DNA of 64,000 nt from the NCBI RefSeq assembly GCF_003675325.1, contig NZ_CP033073.1:7254001-7318000 (forward strand), written 5' to 3'. The position numbers and the translations under genes are program-made. The notes under the pieces were generated by a model, which saw nothing but the letters and a program-made list of their open reading frames with translations, was not told the DNA's origin and searched no databases. Source of the DNA: Streptomyces dangxiongensis (GTDB lineage: Bacteria; Actinomycetota; Actinomycetes; Streptomycetales; Streptomycetaceae). Shown here piece by piece: positions 51,642 through 61,165 of this stretch; the stretch's first letter is position 1, and each line of letters opens with the position of its first letter.

Positions 51642-53072
51642 TCAGCCGACGACCTTGGCCACGAGGACGCAGGCGTCGTCCTCGCGCCCGGCTCCGCCGA
51701 ACTCCTCGACGACCGTCCGCACACAGTCCCGCGCGGTGCGCGCCGCCCGGAAGCGTGGGGCGAGGGCGAGGAGCCGTTCCACGGCCGCCGTCCTGCTGTG
51801 GCCCGGCAGCAGCGCGTCGGTGTGCAGCAGGAGCAGGTCGCCCGGCCGCAGGGTGACGGCGGACTGCCCGTACACGGCACCTGCCGAGGTGCCGAGGAGG
51901 GTGCCGTCCGGTGCGTCCAGCGCACCCCCCGTCCCGTCGCGGTACAGCAGCGGGGCGGGGTGTCCCGCCTGGGCCCAGGTCAGGGTGCGGGTCTCGGGCT
52001 GGTAGCGGCAGCAGACGGCGCTGCCGAGGGCGGGTTGCACCGTCGCGTCGATCAACTGGTTGAGCAGGGTGAGCAGTTCACCGGGCTCGGTGCCGGCCAT
52101 GGCCATCCCGCGGACGGCGCCGAGCAGCATCGCCAGGCCCGAGGTGACGGCCACTCCGTGTCCGGCCACGCCGCCGACGCCGAGCAGCGTCCGGCCGTCG
52201 GACAGTTCCAGCGCGTCGTACCAGTCCGCGCCGATCGGTGTGCCGGCCGCGGCCGGCAGCCGGTGGGCGGCCAGGTCGAGGGTCTGCGGTCCCTGACGCG
52301 GGAGCCGCAGCGAACCGCGCCAGGGCGGCAGCACGGCTTCCTGTAATGCGGCCGCGATCCGGTGCTCGGTCTGCTTCTGCCGGCGGTGGCGGTGCAGCGA
52401 GTCACGGGTCTCACGCACCGTCCGCTGCTCGCGGCGCAGTTCGCTGACGTCGCGCAGCACGGCCCACATGGAGGTGGTGCCACCGTCGGGGCCCAGTACG
52501 GGTTCGCCCATCATGTGCACGGTCCGTACGGAGGTGTCGGGGCGTACGATGCGGAACTCGCCGTCGATCGGCCTGGCGTCGATCAGGCAGTCCGTGACCA
52601 TCGCGGTGAGTTTCGGCCGGTCCTCCTCCAGCACCAGGGCGGGCAGTTCGTCCAGGGTGGGGGCGGGACGGGCCGGGTCGAGGCCGAGGATCTGGTACAG
52701 CTCCCCGGACCAGGTCGCCTCGTCCGTCAGCAGGTTCCACTCGGCGCTGCCGACCCGGCTGAGCAGCGAGCCGCGCGAGGCGGTGACCGGTGCGGGCCGG
52801 AGGAGCGGCGCCTCGGCGGGCCCGGCCGGAGCGGGGGCCGGGCCGTCCCGTAGCTGGGCCAGGTGGGTGTCCAGGTCGTCGAGCTGGTGCAGGGCGAGGT
52901 CGTACAGGGCGCGCTGCCAGCGTTCCTCGGGGTCCGTTCCGTCGCTCCGGGTGTCCCGCCGTACGGCGTCCACGTCGCCCTTGAGCCGTCGCGCCTGCCG
53001 GATCAGTGCCTCGACCGAGCCGGGTCCGGGTGGCTGGGTGGCTGGGCGGTCCGCGGAGACTGGGGACGGCAT
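51642..53072 (-). CDS. SpoIIE-type PP2C phosphatase with PAS domain
   Basis: A 476-residue protein. A coiled-coil-like N-terminus (VEALIRQARRLKGDVDAVRR) is followed by a PAS domain (AEWNLLTDEATWSGELYQIL, FRIVRPDTSVRTVHMMGEPV). An acidic linker with RREQRTVRETRDSLHRHRRQ leads to the SpoIIE/RsbU-like phosphatase (GTPIGADWYDALELSDGRTL, GVGGVAGHGVAVTSGLAMLL, TLTWAQAGHPAPLLYRDG, GREDDACVLVAKV). It would dephosphorylate an anti-sigma-factor antagonist in response to a PAS-bound ligand. The STAS proteins at 31.7-33.7 kb are not adjacent, but such antagonists are typical substrates. GGAG precedes the ATG. Divergent from the SsgA-like gene. Confidence 0.85.
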   Translation of the reverse strand: MPSPVSADRPATQPPGPGSVEALIRQARRLKGDVDAVRRDTRSDGTDPEERWQRALYDLALHQLDDLDTHLAQLRDGPAPAPAGPAEAPLLRPAPVTASRGSLLSRVGSAEWNLLTDEATWSGELYQILGLDPARPAPTLDELPALVLEEDRPKLTAMVTDCLIDARPIDGEFRIVRPDTSVRTVHMMGEPVLGPDGGTTSMWAVLRDVSELRREQRTVRETRDSLHRHRRQKQTEHRIAAALQEAVLPPWRGSLRLPRQGPQTLDLAAHRLPAAAGTPIGADWYDALELSDGRTLLGVGGVAGHGVAVTSGLAMLLGAVRGMAMAGTEPGELLTLLNQLIDATVQPALGSAVCCRYQPETRTLTWAQAGHPAPLLYRDGTGGALDAPDGTLLGTSAGAVYGQSAVTLRPGDLLLLHTDALLPGHSRTAAVERLLALAPRFRAARTARDCVRTVVEEFGGAGREDDACVLVAKVVG

Positions 53073-53420
53073 GACGCACTCCGATGAGGGGGGACGGTAC
53101 GGCGGGGACGGCGGGGGACCGTTACGACTGTGACACAGCCCGCGACGCCCTGTAAGGGATTCGGCAACACACGATACGGTGGTGCTTCCGGCATATGTCA
53201 GAGTCTTCCCCGGCCGGTCCGCGCGGACGAACAGCGTACGCGCCGCACCGGCCAAGTCGTAGGCGGAGTACGCGGATCGAGTCAGGCGGCCCGCTCGGCC
53301 CCGTTCCGTGCCGTGTGTTCGACGCTCCTCTGTTCCCTTCTGTCACGCAGGGGCCTGTACCTGCCGAACTCTGACCGGATTTGGTGTCATGCGACAGCGC
53401 TCCGCCGACTCCTTAATGGC
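53073..53420. other. Divergent promoter region between PAS-PP2C and SsgA-like genes
   Basis: About 350 bp with no gene. Promoters for two divergent genes must lie here. The sequence GGATTCGGCAACACACGATACGG-type patch near 53157-53180 and the AT-richer ATATGTCAGAG at about 53191 are candidates for the phosphatase. The stretch before 53421 (TGACCGGATTTGGTGTCATG) is a candidate for the SsgA-like gene. Confidence 0.35.
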
Positions 53421-53834
53421 ATGGACATCATCGTCGAACAGCTCGCCCACGCCCGGCTCATCACCGCCGAGGACCGGGAGGTGCCGGTGTCGGCCACGCT
53501 GCGCTACTCCGCGGACGATCCCCTCGCCGTCTTCGTGGACTTCCCGGCCGAGGCGGCACTGAACGGCGAGGAGGTCACCTGGACCTTCGCCCGCTCCCTG
53601 CTCGACCAGGGGCTGCGCGCCCCGGCCGGCCACGGCGATGTACAGATCTGGCCGTACGGCCGTAGCCGCACCGTCCTGGAGTTCCACTCGCCGCACGGCA
53701 TGGCCCTGCTCCAGTTCCAGGCCTCGGCGCTGCGCCGCTTCCTGCTGCACACCTACGCGGTGGTCGCCGGCGGGCGGGAGGACATGGCCGGTGTGGTGGA
53801 ACGGGACCTGAGCGCGCTGTTCGGCGGGGTGTGA
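53421..53834 (+). CDS. SsgA-like protein (SALP)
   Basis: A 137-residue member of the SsgA family, which control septum site selection, spore wall and peptidoglycan remodelling in sporulating actinomycetes. MDIIVEQLAHARLITAEDRE, VPVSATLRYSADDPLAVFVD, EEVTWTFARSLLDQGLRAPA and GDVQIWPYGRSRTVLEFHSP are family landmarks. ALRRFLLHTYAVVAGGREDM ends the domain. It resembles the paralogues more than SsgB. No Shine-Dalgarno sequence is visible before the ATG (CTCCTTAATGGCATG), so it may be translated from a leaderless or weakly initiated mRNA. Divergent from a PAS-PP2C phosphatase. Confidence 0.85.
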   Translation: MDIIVEQLAHARLITAEDREVPVSATLRYSADDPLAVFVDFPAEAALNGEEVTWTFARSLLDQGLRAPAGHGDVQIWPYGRSRTVLEFHSPHGMALLQFQASALRRFLLHTYAVVAGGREDMAGVVERDLSALFGGV

Positions 53835-53994
53835 GCCGGTGGCGGAGCGCTGCGGGGGCGGCCCCGGCCCGGCTGTGACCTCACCGCGTCCCTGCCTCAC
53901 CCCACGGGCCGGGACCTCGACGACCACCGTTCGCATCCCGGTGCGGGAACTCCTGGGATCGGCATCCCTCCGAACGGCGGCGACAAGGCCGGGT

Positions 53995-55020
53995 TCAGTG
54001 GCCGCCTCCGGCGTACAGGGCGGGGCGCGGGGCGAGATCGACGGCCACCCTGGCGCCGGTCTCCAGCGCCCGGACGCCCGCCTCGGCGACGACGGAGGCC
54101 GCGTAGCCGTCCCAGGCGCCCGGCCCGGTGACCTCCCCGCGCCGGGTCGCGTCCACCCAGGCCTGCACCTCGCGGTCGTAGGCGTCGGCGAAGCGGACCA
54201 GGTAGTCCGGTGCCACCTCCTGGCGGGCGCACCCCCCTGCGGTGACCACCATGGTGTGCTCGTCACCGATCCGCGCGCTGCCCGCCTCGCACACGGCCTC
54301 GCAGCGCACCTGGTAGCCGAAGCCGCAGTTCACGAAGACCTCGACGTCCACCAGGGCGCCCCGCTCGGTCTCGAAGAGCACGAACTGCGGGTCGAGCAGG
54401 TCCCCGGGCGCGCCCGCGGACGGCGTGGGCCGCAGCACGGTGACCGCCGTCAGCTCCTGCCCGAGCAGCCAGCGGGCCGCGTCGATCTCGTGCGAGACGG
54501 AGCTGTTGATCAGCATCGCGCTGGTGAAGCCGGCGGGGGAGGAGACATTGCGGTGGGTGCAGTGCAGCATCAGGGGCCGGCCCAGGCCACCCCCGTCCAG
54601 CAGTGCCTTCAGTCGCCGGTACTCGGTGTCGTAGCGGCGCATGAAGCCGATCTGCGCCAGCCGGCGGCCGAGGCGCGCCTCGGCCTCCATGACCCGCAGC
54701 GCGCCGGTGGAGTCCGGCACCATGGGTTTCTCGCACAGCACCGGCAGCCCGCGGGTGAAGGCGCCGAGCAACGCCTCTTCGTGCGCCGGACCGGGAGAGG
54801 CGATGAGGACCGCCTGTACGCCCGGCGCGTCGAGCGCGGCGATCGGGTCCGGGTGCACGGTGACGCCGGTGAGGCCGGCCGCCGCCTCCCGGGCCCGGAT
54901 GAGGTCGGGATCGGCCACGGCGGCCACCCTGGCTCCGCTGACCACTCGGTCGAGACGCCGTATGTGGTCGGCCCCCATGTGCCCGGCACCCAGTACCGCC
55001 ACCCCCAGCAGGTCACCCAT
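53995..55020 (-). CDS. Gfo/Idh/MocA-family oxidoreductase (inositol 2-dehydrogenase-like)
   Basis: A 341-residue NAD(P)-dependent dehydrogenase. [20 protein letters not shown] binds the dinucleotide, and [20 protein letters not shown] carries the catalytic [23 protein letters not shown] and [20 protein letters not shown], with the His/Asp pair, fit inositol 2-dehydrogenase and close relatives. The substrate could be myo-inositol or another polyol or sugar. GGGAGGGAG precedes the ATG. Four tandem 10-bp repeats lie between 21 and 60 bases upstream of the start. It follows a baeRF-like gene on the same strand by about 150 bp. Confidence 0.85.
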   Translation of the reverse strand: MGDLLGVAVLGAGHMGADHIRRLDRVVSGARVAAVADPDLIRAREAAAGLTGVTVHPDPIAALDAPGVQAVLIASPGPAHEEALLGAFTRGLPVLCEKPMVPDSTGALRVMEAEARLGRRLAQIGFMRRYDTEYRRLKALLDGGGLGRPLMLHCTHRNVSSPAGFTSAMLINSSVSHEIDAARWLLGQELTAVTVLRPTPSAGAPGDLLDPQFVLFETERGALVDVEVFVNCGFGYQVRCEAVCEAGSARIGDEHTMVVTAGGCARQEVAPDYLVRFADAYDREVQAWVDATRRGEVTGPGAWDGYAASVVAEAGVRALETGARVAVDLAPRPALYAGGGH

Positions 55021-55040
55021 GTGCGCGCTCCCTCCCGACG

Positions 55041-55080
55041 GTCGGTGCCTGTCGGTGCTCGTCGGTGCTCGACGGTGCTC
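55041..55080 (-). repeat. Four phased 10-bp direct repeats in the leader of the dehydrogenase gene
   Basis: On the plus strand: GTCGGTGCCT, GTCGGTGCTC, GTCGGTGCTC, GACGGTGCTC, with no spacer. Two copies are identical and two differ by one or two bases. The spacing equals one helical turn. They lie 21-60 bases upstream of the ATG of the minus-strand dehydrogenase gene, just before its ribosome-binding site. Confidence 0.8.
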
Positions 55081-55174
55081 ATCGAGGCCACGCCGTAGCG
55101 TACGCCGACGTGCAGGGGCTCTGACGGTGGCTGATCCTTGGGCGGCGGCCGGAGTTCTGGGCGTCTCCTGGGCG

Positions 55175-56269
55175 TCAGTAGCGCAGTACGCCCGCGATGC
55201 CGTCCGCGTCGCCCAGGGCGCCGTCGGGGACGAAGCGGACGTCGGCGCCGGTCTCCAGGCAGCGCTCGACGATCTCGTCCACGATGTCCTCGCGGGCCTC
55301 GAGATCCGCGGCGTCGGCCGGCACCAGATGGCCGCCCAGATCGCGGACGGCCGCGCGGTAGTTCTCCTCCACGGCCAGCAGCCGGACCCGGCCCTCCCGG
55401 GCGCTCTGCCACAGCTCGTCCAGGCCGGCCGCGAAGGTCCGGTGGCCGCGCGCCGAGGTGAGGTCCCGGACCACCGAGCCGGCGTCCTCGGCCGTCCGCG
55501 CCTCCAGCATCGGGCGGACCGCCTGCCACACGGCGTCGGGGCCGGCGTTCGCGAGCCCCCCGTGCGGCACGTGCACACCCGTCCTGGCGACGCTGCCCGC
55601 CTCGTCCAGCAGGGCGAGCGCCGCCTGCTCGCCGGTGACGTACAGCGGGCGGGGCCGGCCGCGCAGCACCGCGCCCAGCGCGGTGTCGGCCGTCCGCAGG
55701 AAGTGGCGCGTGTCCTCGTCGCGGAAGGTGCTCGGCAGATCGCCGACACGTTGCTGGCGTTCGGCGTCGAAATTGTCCCGGTCGCGGGTCAGCGGGAAGC
55801 CGCCGGACCGGTCCTCGACGACCCGGTCCGCGCCGCCGCTCCACAGGGTGGCGCGGTCCGCGGAGACGGACAGCACCCAGAAGGGCCGCTCGGCCGTGTG
55901 CGCGGCGACCAGGTTGCGGGTGAGGAAGGTGTCCGAGAGCACCACCCGCTCGGGGACGGACCGGGCCAGCGACCAGACCTGGTGCTCGCCCGGCGCGGCG
56001 AAGATCACCAGGCCGTCCTCGGCGTGCGTCAGGTCCACCTCGGCCAGCGCGCGGTCGAGCTGTGCCACGACGTCGGCGCGCCGCTCCCGGGTGACGCCGG
56101 GATCGCACTCCAGACGTCTGCGCGCCTCGGTCACCATGTTGCGCAGCCGGACCGGGTCCTGGCCGCTCCCGCGTTCCCGGCGGTGCGTCGGGGTCAGCAC
56201 GGAAACCGCCGGATAGGGCCGCGGGCGCCGCAGTTCGGTCAGGGTCGCGGGACTCAGTGCGTGCTCCAT
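55175..56269 (-). CDS. baeRF (archaeo-eukaryotic release factor-like) family 3 protein
   Basis: A 364-residue protein of the bacterial eRF1-like group. The N-terminal region ([38 protein letters not shown]) is followed by [40 protein letters not shown] and [20 protein letters not shown]. The C-terminal third contains [20 protein letters not shown] and [15 protein letters not shown] ending. The domain order matches baeRF proteins, predicted ribosome- or RNA-binding factors whose function in bacteria is unclear. Start ATG at 56269; no strong ribosome-binding site is visible. Upstream of the dehydrogenase gene on the same strand, about 150 bp apart. Confidence 0.75.
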   Translation of the reverse strand: MEHALSPATLTELRRPRPYPAVSVLTPTHRRERGSGQDPVRLRNMVTEARRRLECDPGVTRERRADVVAQLDRALAEVDLTHAEDGLVIFAAPGEHQVWSLARSVPERVVLSDTFLTRNLVAAHTAERPFWVLSVSADRATLWSGGADRVVEDRSGGFPLTRDRDNFDAERQQRVGDLPSTFRDEDTRHFLRTADTALGAVLRGRPRPLYVTGEQAALALLDEAGSVARTGVHVPHGGLANAGPDAVWQAVRPMLEARTAEDAGSVVRDLTSARGHRTFAAGLDELWQSAREGRVRLLAVEENYRAAVRDLGGHLVPADAADLEAREDIVDEIVERCLETGADVRFVPDGALGDADGIAGVLRY

Positions 56270-56737
56270 GACAGCACGATAGGGCGGTTTCGCCTTTACG
56301 GCATTCGGGGTAATCCGGGTCATGACGATCGCGGTCCGCGCCACCGCGGGCGAACAGTCCGCGCGCGGGCTCGCGCCAAGGCTCCATGGCCTGATGAGGG
56401 CCTCCGGTGTACCCGCCGTACCGCGCCCGTCGTACGGCCGTCGGCGGAGGCGACGCCGTGACGTGCCGGTGGTTGGGGAAGTTTTTGCCTGTGGCCGGTT
56501 CCTGACGGTCATGGCCCGGCGGGCCGTCCGTCCGCGGTTTCGCGGAGGCAAAACGCGGCCGAAACCGTGGGGGCGCGCGGGGGCGCCGTGTTACGGCCAC
56601 GTTGACCGGCCCCCTGGGTAGGACGGAGGCTCGTCATATAGATGCTCGATACAACTGGTTCGCCGGTCCGCCCTCCCCGACCAAGGAGAACCAGGTCGGC
56701 GCGGAGATGACCGGCAGCCTGAGGCAGGAGGTAGCGC
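56270..56737. other. Region between baeRF gene and asparagine synthetase gene
   Basis: About 470 bp with no gene I can support. A plus-strand frame at 56322 is Arg-rich and unlike any family. The right portion (56630-56700) contains the AT-richer CGTCATATAGATGCTCGATA, a probable promoter for the asparagine synthetase gene, and a purine-rich GGAGAACC stretch ahead of its ribosome-binding site. Confidence 0.4.
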
Positions 56738-58579
56738 ATGTGCGGCATCACCGGATGGGTCTCCTTCGACCGCGACCTGACCGCCGAGGCCACCACATTG
56801 CATGCGATGACCGAGACGATGGCCTGCCGGGGCCCGGACGACCGCGGCACCTGGACCGAGGGCCCCGCCGCCCTGGGCCACCGCCGCCTCGCCATCATCG
56901 ACCTCCCCGGCGGCCGTCAGCCGATGACCCTGCCGACTCCCGGGGGAACGATCGCCCTGGTCTACTCCGGAGAGGCGTACAACTTCACCGAACTGCGCCG
57001 CGAACTCCGGGACCGCGGCCACCGGTTCACCACCGACTCCGACACCGAGGTCGTCCTGCACGGCTACCTGGAGTGGGGCGACGCGGTCGCCGAACGGCTC
57101 AACGGCATGTACGCGTTCGCCGTCTGGGACGGCCGGCACGACAAACTCGTCATGATCCGCGACCGTATGGGCATCAAGCCGTTCTACTACCACCCCACCG
57201 CCGACGGCGTCCTGTTCGGCTCCGAACCCAAGGCCGTCCTCGCCAACCCGCTGGCCCGGCGCCGCGTCACCCTGGACGGCCTGCGCGAACTGTTCGTCAT
57301 GGTGAAGACGCCGGGACACGCCATCTGGGACGGCATGCGCGAGGTGGAGCCCGGCACCGTCGTCACCGTCGACCGCTCCGGACTGTCCACCCGCGTGTAC
57401 TGGCGCCTGGAGACCCGCCCGCACACCGACGACCGCGACACCACCGTCGCCGGTGTGCGCTCACTCCTCGACGACATCGTGCGCCGGCAGTTGGTCGCCG
57501 ACGTGCCGCGCTGCACCCTGCTCTCCGGCGGTCTGGACTCCTCCGCCATGACCGCGATCGCCGCCCGCCAGCTCGGCGAGCAGGGCGAGAAGGTGCGCAG
57601 CTTCGCCGTCGACTTCGTCGGCCAGGCCGACCACTTCGTCGCCGACGAACTGCGCGGCACCCCCGACACGCCCTTCGTGCACGACGTGGCCCGCCTCGCC
57701 GGCACCGACCACCAGGACATCGTCCTGGACGCCCAGTCCCTCGCCGACCCGGCCGTGCGCGAGCAGGTCATCCGGGCCCGCGACCTGCCGGCCGGCCTCG
57801 GCGACATGGACGCCTCGCTGCTGCTGCTCTTCCGCGCCGTCCGGGAGAAGTCCACGGTGGCCCTGTCCGGCGAGTCCGCCGACGAGGTCTTCGGCGGTTA
57901 CCTCCAGTTCTTCGACGAGGAGGCGCGCCGCGCCGACACCTTCCCCTGGCTGGCGACCATGGGCCGCCACTTCGGCGAGGACGCCGACGTGCTGCGCGCC
58001 GACCTCATCAGGTCCATGGACCTGGCGGGCTATGTCGGCGACGGCTACCGCACCGCCGTCGCCGGTATCGACCGGCTGGAGGGCGAGAGTGACTTCGAGT
58101 ACCGCATGCGGCAGATCAGCCACCTCCACCTCACCCGCTTCGTGCGCATGCTGCTCGACCGCAAGGACCGGATGAGCATGGCCGTCGGCCTGGAGGTCCG
58201 GGTGCCGTTCTGCGACCACCGGCTGGTCGAGTACGTGTACAACGCCCCGTGGGCGCTGAAGTCCTTCGACGGCAGGGAGAAGAGCCTGCTGCGGGAGGCG
58301 ACGGCGGACGTCCTGCCGCGCTCGGTGTACGAGCGCGTGAAGAGCCCGTACCCGTCCACCCAGGACCCGCAGTACGCCCGCGCCCTCCAGGAACAGGCCA
58401 AGGACCTGCTCACCCGGCCCTCGCACCCGGTCTTCGACCTGGTCGACCGGGACCGGGTCCGCACGGCAGCCGACCGCGACGCACCGGTCAGCACCCAGGC
58501 GGCCCGGCGCGGTCTGGAACGCACCCTGGACCTGGCGCAGTGGCTGGACCTGTACACGCCCGAGCTGGTGCTCAGCTGA
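56738..58579 (+). CDS. asnB: Asparagine synthetase (glutamine-hydrolysing)
   Basis: A 613-residue class II enzyme that makes asparagine from aspartate, glutamine and ATP. Cys2 is the glutaminase nucleophile (MCGITGWVSF), with CRGPDDRGTW and LGHRRLAIIDL for glutamine binding. The synthetase domain has the PP-loop SGGLDSS at about residues 263-269, then LSGESADEVFGGYLQFFDEE and VRVPFCDHRLVEYVYNAPW, GREKSLLREAT. Length and order are those of bacterial AsnB. CAGGAGG precedes the ATG. Its stop overlaps the convergent DUF4232 gene by eight bases. An amidotransferase in a specialised pathway is possible but nothing nearby suggests it. Confidence 0.93.
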   Translation: MCGITGWVSFDRDLTAEATTLHAMTETMACRGPDDRGTWTEGPAALGHRRLAIIDLPGGRQPMTLPTPGGTIALVYSGEAYNFTELRRELRDRGHRFTTDSDTEVVLHGYLEWGDAVAERLNGMYAFAVWDGRHDKLVMIRDRMGIKPFYYHPTADGVLFGSEPKAVLANPLARRRVTLDGLRELFVMVKTPGHAIWDGMREVEPGTVVTVDRSGLSTRVYWRLETRPHTDDRDTTVAGVRSLLDDIVRRQLVADVPRCTLLSGGLDSSAMTAIAARQLGEQGEKVRSFAVDFVGQADHFVADELRGTPDTPFVHDVARLAGTDHQDIVLDAQSLADPAVREQVIRARDLPAGLGDMDASLLLLFRAVREKSTVALSGESADEVFGGYLQFFDEEARRADTFPWLATMGRHFGEDADVLRADLIRSMDLAGYVGDGYRTAVAGIDRLEGESDFEYRMRQISHLHLTRFVRMLLDRKDRMSMAVGLEVRVPFCDHRLVEYVYNAPWALKSFDGREKSLLREATADVLPRSVYERVKSPYPSTQDPQYARALQEQAKDLLTRPSHPVFDLVDRDRVRTAADRDAPVSTQAARRGLERTLDLAQWLDLYTPELVLS

Positions 58580-59138
58580 GCCCGATGGCACGGTCGGCCG
58601 CCGCCGCCGACCGCTGCCACCAGGTCGTCACCGGCTCCCACACGAGGACCCGCGCCCCGGTGCCCAGCCGGGCGGCGCTGAAGGAGCGGCCCTCGTGCGC
58701 GGCCGACGCGGCCACGGTGACCGTGTCCACCCGGCGGGCCTCGGGGTCCGCCGGGTCCGCGATGGTCCGCACGTCGGCGTAGGCCGTGCCGCCCGCCGCG
58801 AGCCGGTAGGTGCCGGTGCCGCCCTCGGGCACCGGCAGGGCGGCCCCGTCCAGATCCCCGAAGGTCACCGTGGGCACGCGGTCGACGACGCAGGCGCGGG
58901 CGCCGCGGTTGGTGACGTCGACCCGCAGTACGGCCGGATCGCCGGCCACGGCCTTCGCCCGCACCGTCAGCGTCTGCCGGGCGCAGCGGTCGGGCCCCGC
59001 GTGCCCTGCGGCGGCCTTGCCGTGCGGCGCGGTGGGCCGGTCGTGGCCCGCGGCGGCCTGGCTGTGCGGTGCGGTCAGCAGCACGGCCGCCAGGGCGACC
59101 GAGGCGGCGGGTACGGTGACGGCGGCGCGGATCTGCAT
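58572..59138 (-). CDS. Secreted DUF4232 protein
   Basis: A 188-residue exported protein. Signal peptide about 1-29 (MQIRAAVTVPAASVALAAVL). After a His/Ala-rich linker the DUF4232 domain runs from about residue 52: DRCARQTLTVRAKAVAGDPA, VDVTNRGARACVVDRVPTVT and FGDLDGAALPVPEGGTG, VDTVTVAASAAHEGRSF. The two cysteines at DRCARQ and GARACVVD probably form a disulfide in an Ig-like sandwich. Function unknown; these are common in Streptomyces. The 3' end overlaps the asparagine synthetase stop by eight bases (tail-to-tail). Confidence 0.8.
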   Translation of the reverse strand: MQIRAAVTVPAASVALAAVLLTAPHSQAAAGHDRPTAPHGKAAAGHAGPDRCARQTLTVRAKAVAGDPAVLRVDVTNRGARACVVDRVPTVTFGDLDGAALPVPEGGTGTYRLAAGGTAYADVRTIADPADPEARRVDTVTVAASAAHEGRSFSAARLGTGARVLVWEPVTTWWQRSAAAADRAIGLS

Positions 59139-59285
59139 GACGGTGCCCCCTGTGCGGTCGTGTTCCGGATACGGCGGCCGAAGCGCGCCCGCCCAGTGTG
59201 ACGGCCGGGACGGCCCCGGGGTTGCCCAGGAGCGCCCCTGTCACCCGTTCGCGCCGACCCCGCACCCGCCGACGGCGCGGACCGG

Positions 59286-60887
59286 TCAGCCGGCGGTGCC
59301 CCCGGTGCCGGTCTCCCCGGCCCCGTCCGCCGGACAGGAACTGCCGCTCGCGGGCAGCGAGCCGTAGAGCAGGAAGTCGTTGATCTTCCGGTGCACACAC
59401 GCGGAGGAGGCGTAGCCGGTGTGGCCCTCACCCTTGCTGTCGAGGACCACGGCCGACGGGCCGAGCCGCCGGGCCGTCTCCACGGTCCACTGGTACGGCG
59501 TCGCCGGGTCGCCGCGCGTGCCCACCAGCAGCATCTTCGCCGAGTGCACGTCCCGGACCCGGTTCCGGATGAAGTCGGTCCCCCTGGGCCGGCCGTAGCA
59601 CAGCAGGAGCTGGGTGAGCCGGTAGCGGCCGAAGACCGGCGAGGCCCGGTCGTACGCGGCCCGCAGAGCCGCAAGGTCCCGGGTGATGCGCGCCGCGGTG
59701 GGCCGGTCGGGGTCGTCCGCGCAGTTGATCGCCATCAGGGCGGCCGGCAGGTTGTCCATCGGGACATCCTGGACGTCGGTCAGCCCGCCGTCCGTGCGGA
59801 GCCGGCCGCGGGGCCCGTCGATGCCGCCCGACGAGAAGGCCAGGACGCGCCGGGTGTCGCCGTCCTCGATCAGCGAGGCCAGCGCGCGCTCCAGCGAGGG
59901 CCACAGCTCCTTGCCGTAGAGGGCCTGCCCGATGGCGCCGACCAGGTCCTGGCCGGTGAACGAGCCGCCGAAGTCCGTGGGCACCGGGTTCCGGTCGAGC
60001 GAGCGCACCAGCCGGACCACCTCGTCCCCGGCCGCCCGCCGGTCCTGCCCGAACGGGCAGGAGAGATCCGCCGTACACCAGTCCAGGAAGTCGTCCAGCG
60101 CGGTCTGCTGGCCCTCGGCGCCCGCCAGGCCCTGCTCGGACAGCGGCTCGGTCAGCGTGTCCACGCCGTCGAGCACGATCCGGCCGACCTTGCCCGGGAA
60201 CTGCGCCGCGTACACCGAGCCGAGCCGGGTGCCGTAGGAGAAACCGAGGTAGTCGAGCTTCTTGTCACCGAGCGCCTGGCGGATGACGTCCAGGTCGCGT
60301 GAGGCGTTCACGGTGCCTATGTGGGGCAGGACCGGACCGGAGTGCCGGGCGCACTGGTCGGCGGCCTCGCGCAACTGCCGGAGCAGCTCCGCGGGCCGGC
60401 CGAGGCCGGCGTCCTCCCCGGTCACGGAGAAGGCTCCCTCACCGCCCTCGCCGCAGCTTACGGGGGAGGAGCGGCCGACGCCGCGCGGATCGAAGGTGAC
60501 CACGTCGTAGCCGTTGGTCAGGTCCATGAACCGCCGGCCGTCCGCGGCCAGTTCCGGGATGCCGGCACCCCCGGGACCACCGAAGTTGAGCAGCACCGAG
60601 CCCCGGGACTGCCCGGTGGCGCGGTAGCGGGCCAGCGCGACGTCCAGGGTGCCGGCGCGTGGCCGCGCGTAGTCGAGGGGGACGGTGACCTTGGCGCACT
60701 GCAGGTCGTCCGGCATGTCCGGCGCGTCGCAGGCCTGCCACGTCACCCTCTGCCGGTAGAACCGGGACAGGTCGGGCTGCGGCCCGTCGGCGGCAGCCGC
60801 GGGCAGCCCGGCCCCGAGCAGTGCCAGGGCGAGGGCCGAGGCACCCGCGCAGCGCCGCACGGCGAGCGTGGACAGCTTGGCCAGCAT
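59286..60887 (-). CDS. Secreted tripeptidyl aminopeptidase-like hydrolase
   Basis: A 533-residue alpha/beta-hydrolase of the S33/Tap (SlpD/SlpE) type, which trims N-terminal peptides outside the cell. Signal peptide about 1-35 (ASALALALLGAGLPAAAA). LLNFGGPGGAGIPELAADGR gives the oxyanion hole, DYLGFSYGTRLGSVYAAQFP the nucleophile Ser, LLVGTRGDPATPYQWTVETA the Asp, and DSKGEGHTGYASSACVHRKI the His. Cysteines in WQACDAP, LQCAKV, VSCGEG and SSCPAD suggest disulfides. GGGAGG precedes the ATG at 60887. Same strand as DUF4232, 147 bp upstream of it. Confidence 0.88.
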   Translation of the reverse strand: MLAKLSTLAVRRCAGASALALALLGAGLPAAAADGPQPDLSRFYRQRVTWQACDAPDMPDDLQCAKVTVPLDYARPRAGTLDVALARYRATGQSRGSVLLNFGGPGGAGIPELAADGRRFMDLTNGYDVVTFDPRGVGRSSPVSCGEGGEGAFSVTGEDAGLGRPAELLRQLREAADQCARHSGPVLPHIGTVNASRDLDVIRQALGDKKLDYLGFSYGTRLGSVYAAQFPGKVGRIVLDGVDTLTEPLSEQGLAGAEGQQTALDDFLDWCTADLSCPFGQDRRAAGDEVVRLVRSLDRNPVPTDFGGSFTGQDLVGAIGQALYGKELWPSLERALASLIEDGDTRRVLAFSSGGIDGPRGRLRTDGGLTDVQDVPMDNLPAALMAINCADDPDRPTAARITRDLAALRAAYDRASPVFGRYRLTQLLLCYGRPRGTDFIRNRVRDVHSAKMLLVGTRGDPATPYQWTVETARRLGPSAVVLDSKGEGHTGYASSACVHRKINDFLLYGSLPASGSSCPADGAGETGTGGTAG

Positions 60888-61165
60888 CGTCGCCTCCCGG
60901 GGCGCCTGCCGCGGACCGGGTCGGCGCCCTCGGATCACCATAGGCGCGCCCCGGAGCACTCGCCTCCGGACGAGCGGGGCGGCGACCGCCGCCGTATCCT
61001 GCGCGCCCAGCGCTCCCGGATGGTCACCGAGCGGCTTTGCCCGCGGTTCGATATCGGTGCCACTCGATGGGGTGAAAGGCCGATGAGCCATAACTCCGGT
61101 GGTTCGTCCGCGTTCTCCTGAGGTGCGGGTGAGTGCCCGCGACCACGTCTGGAAGGCAGGGAACT

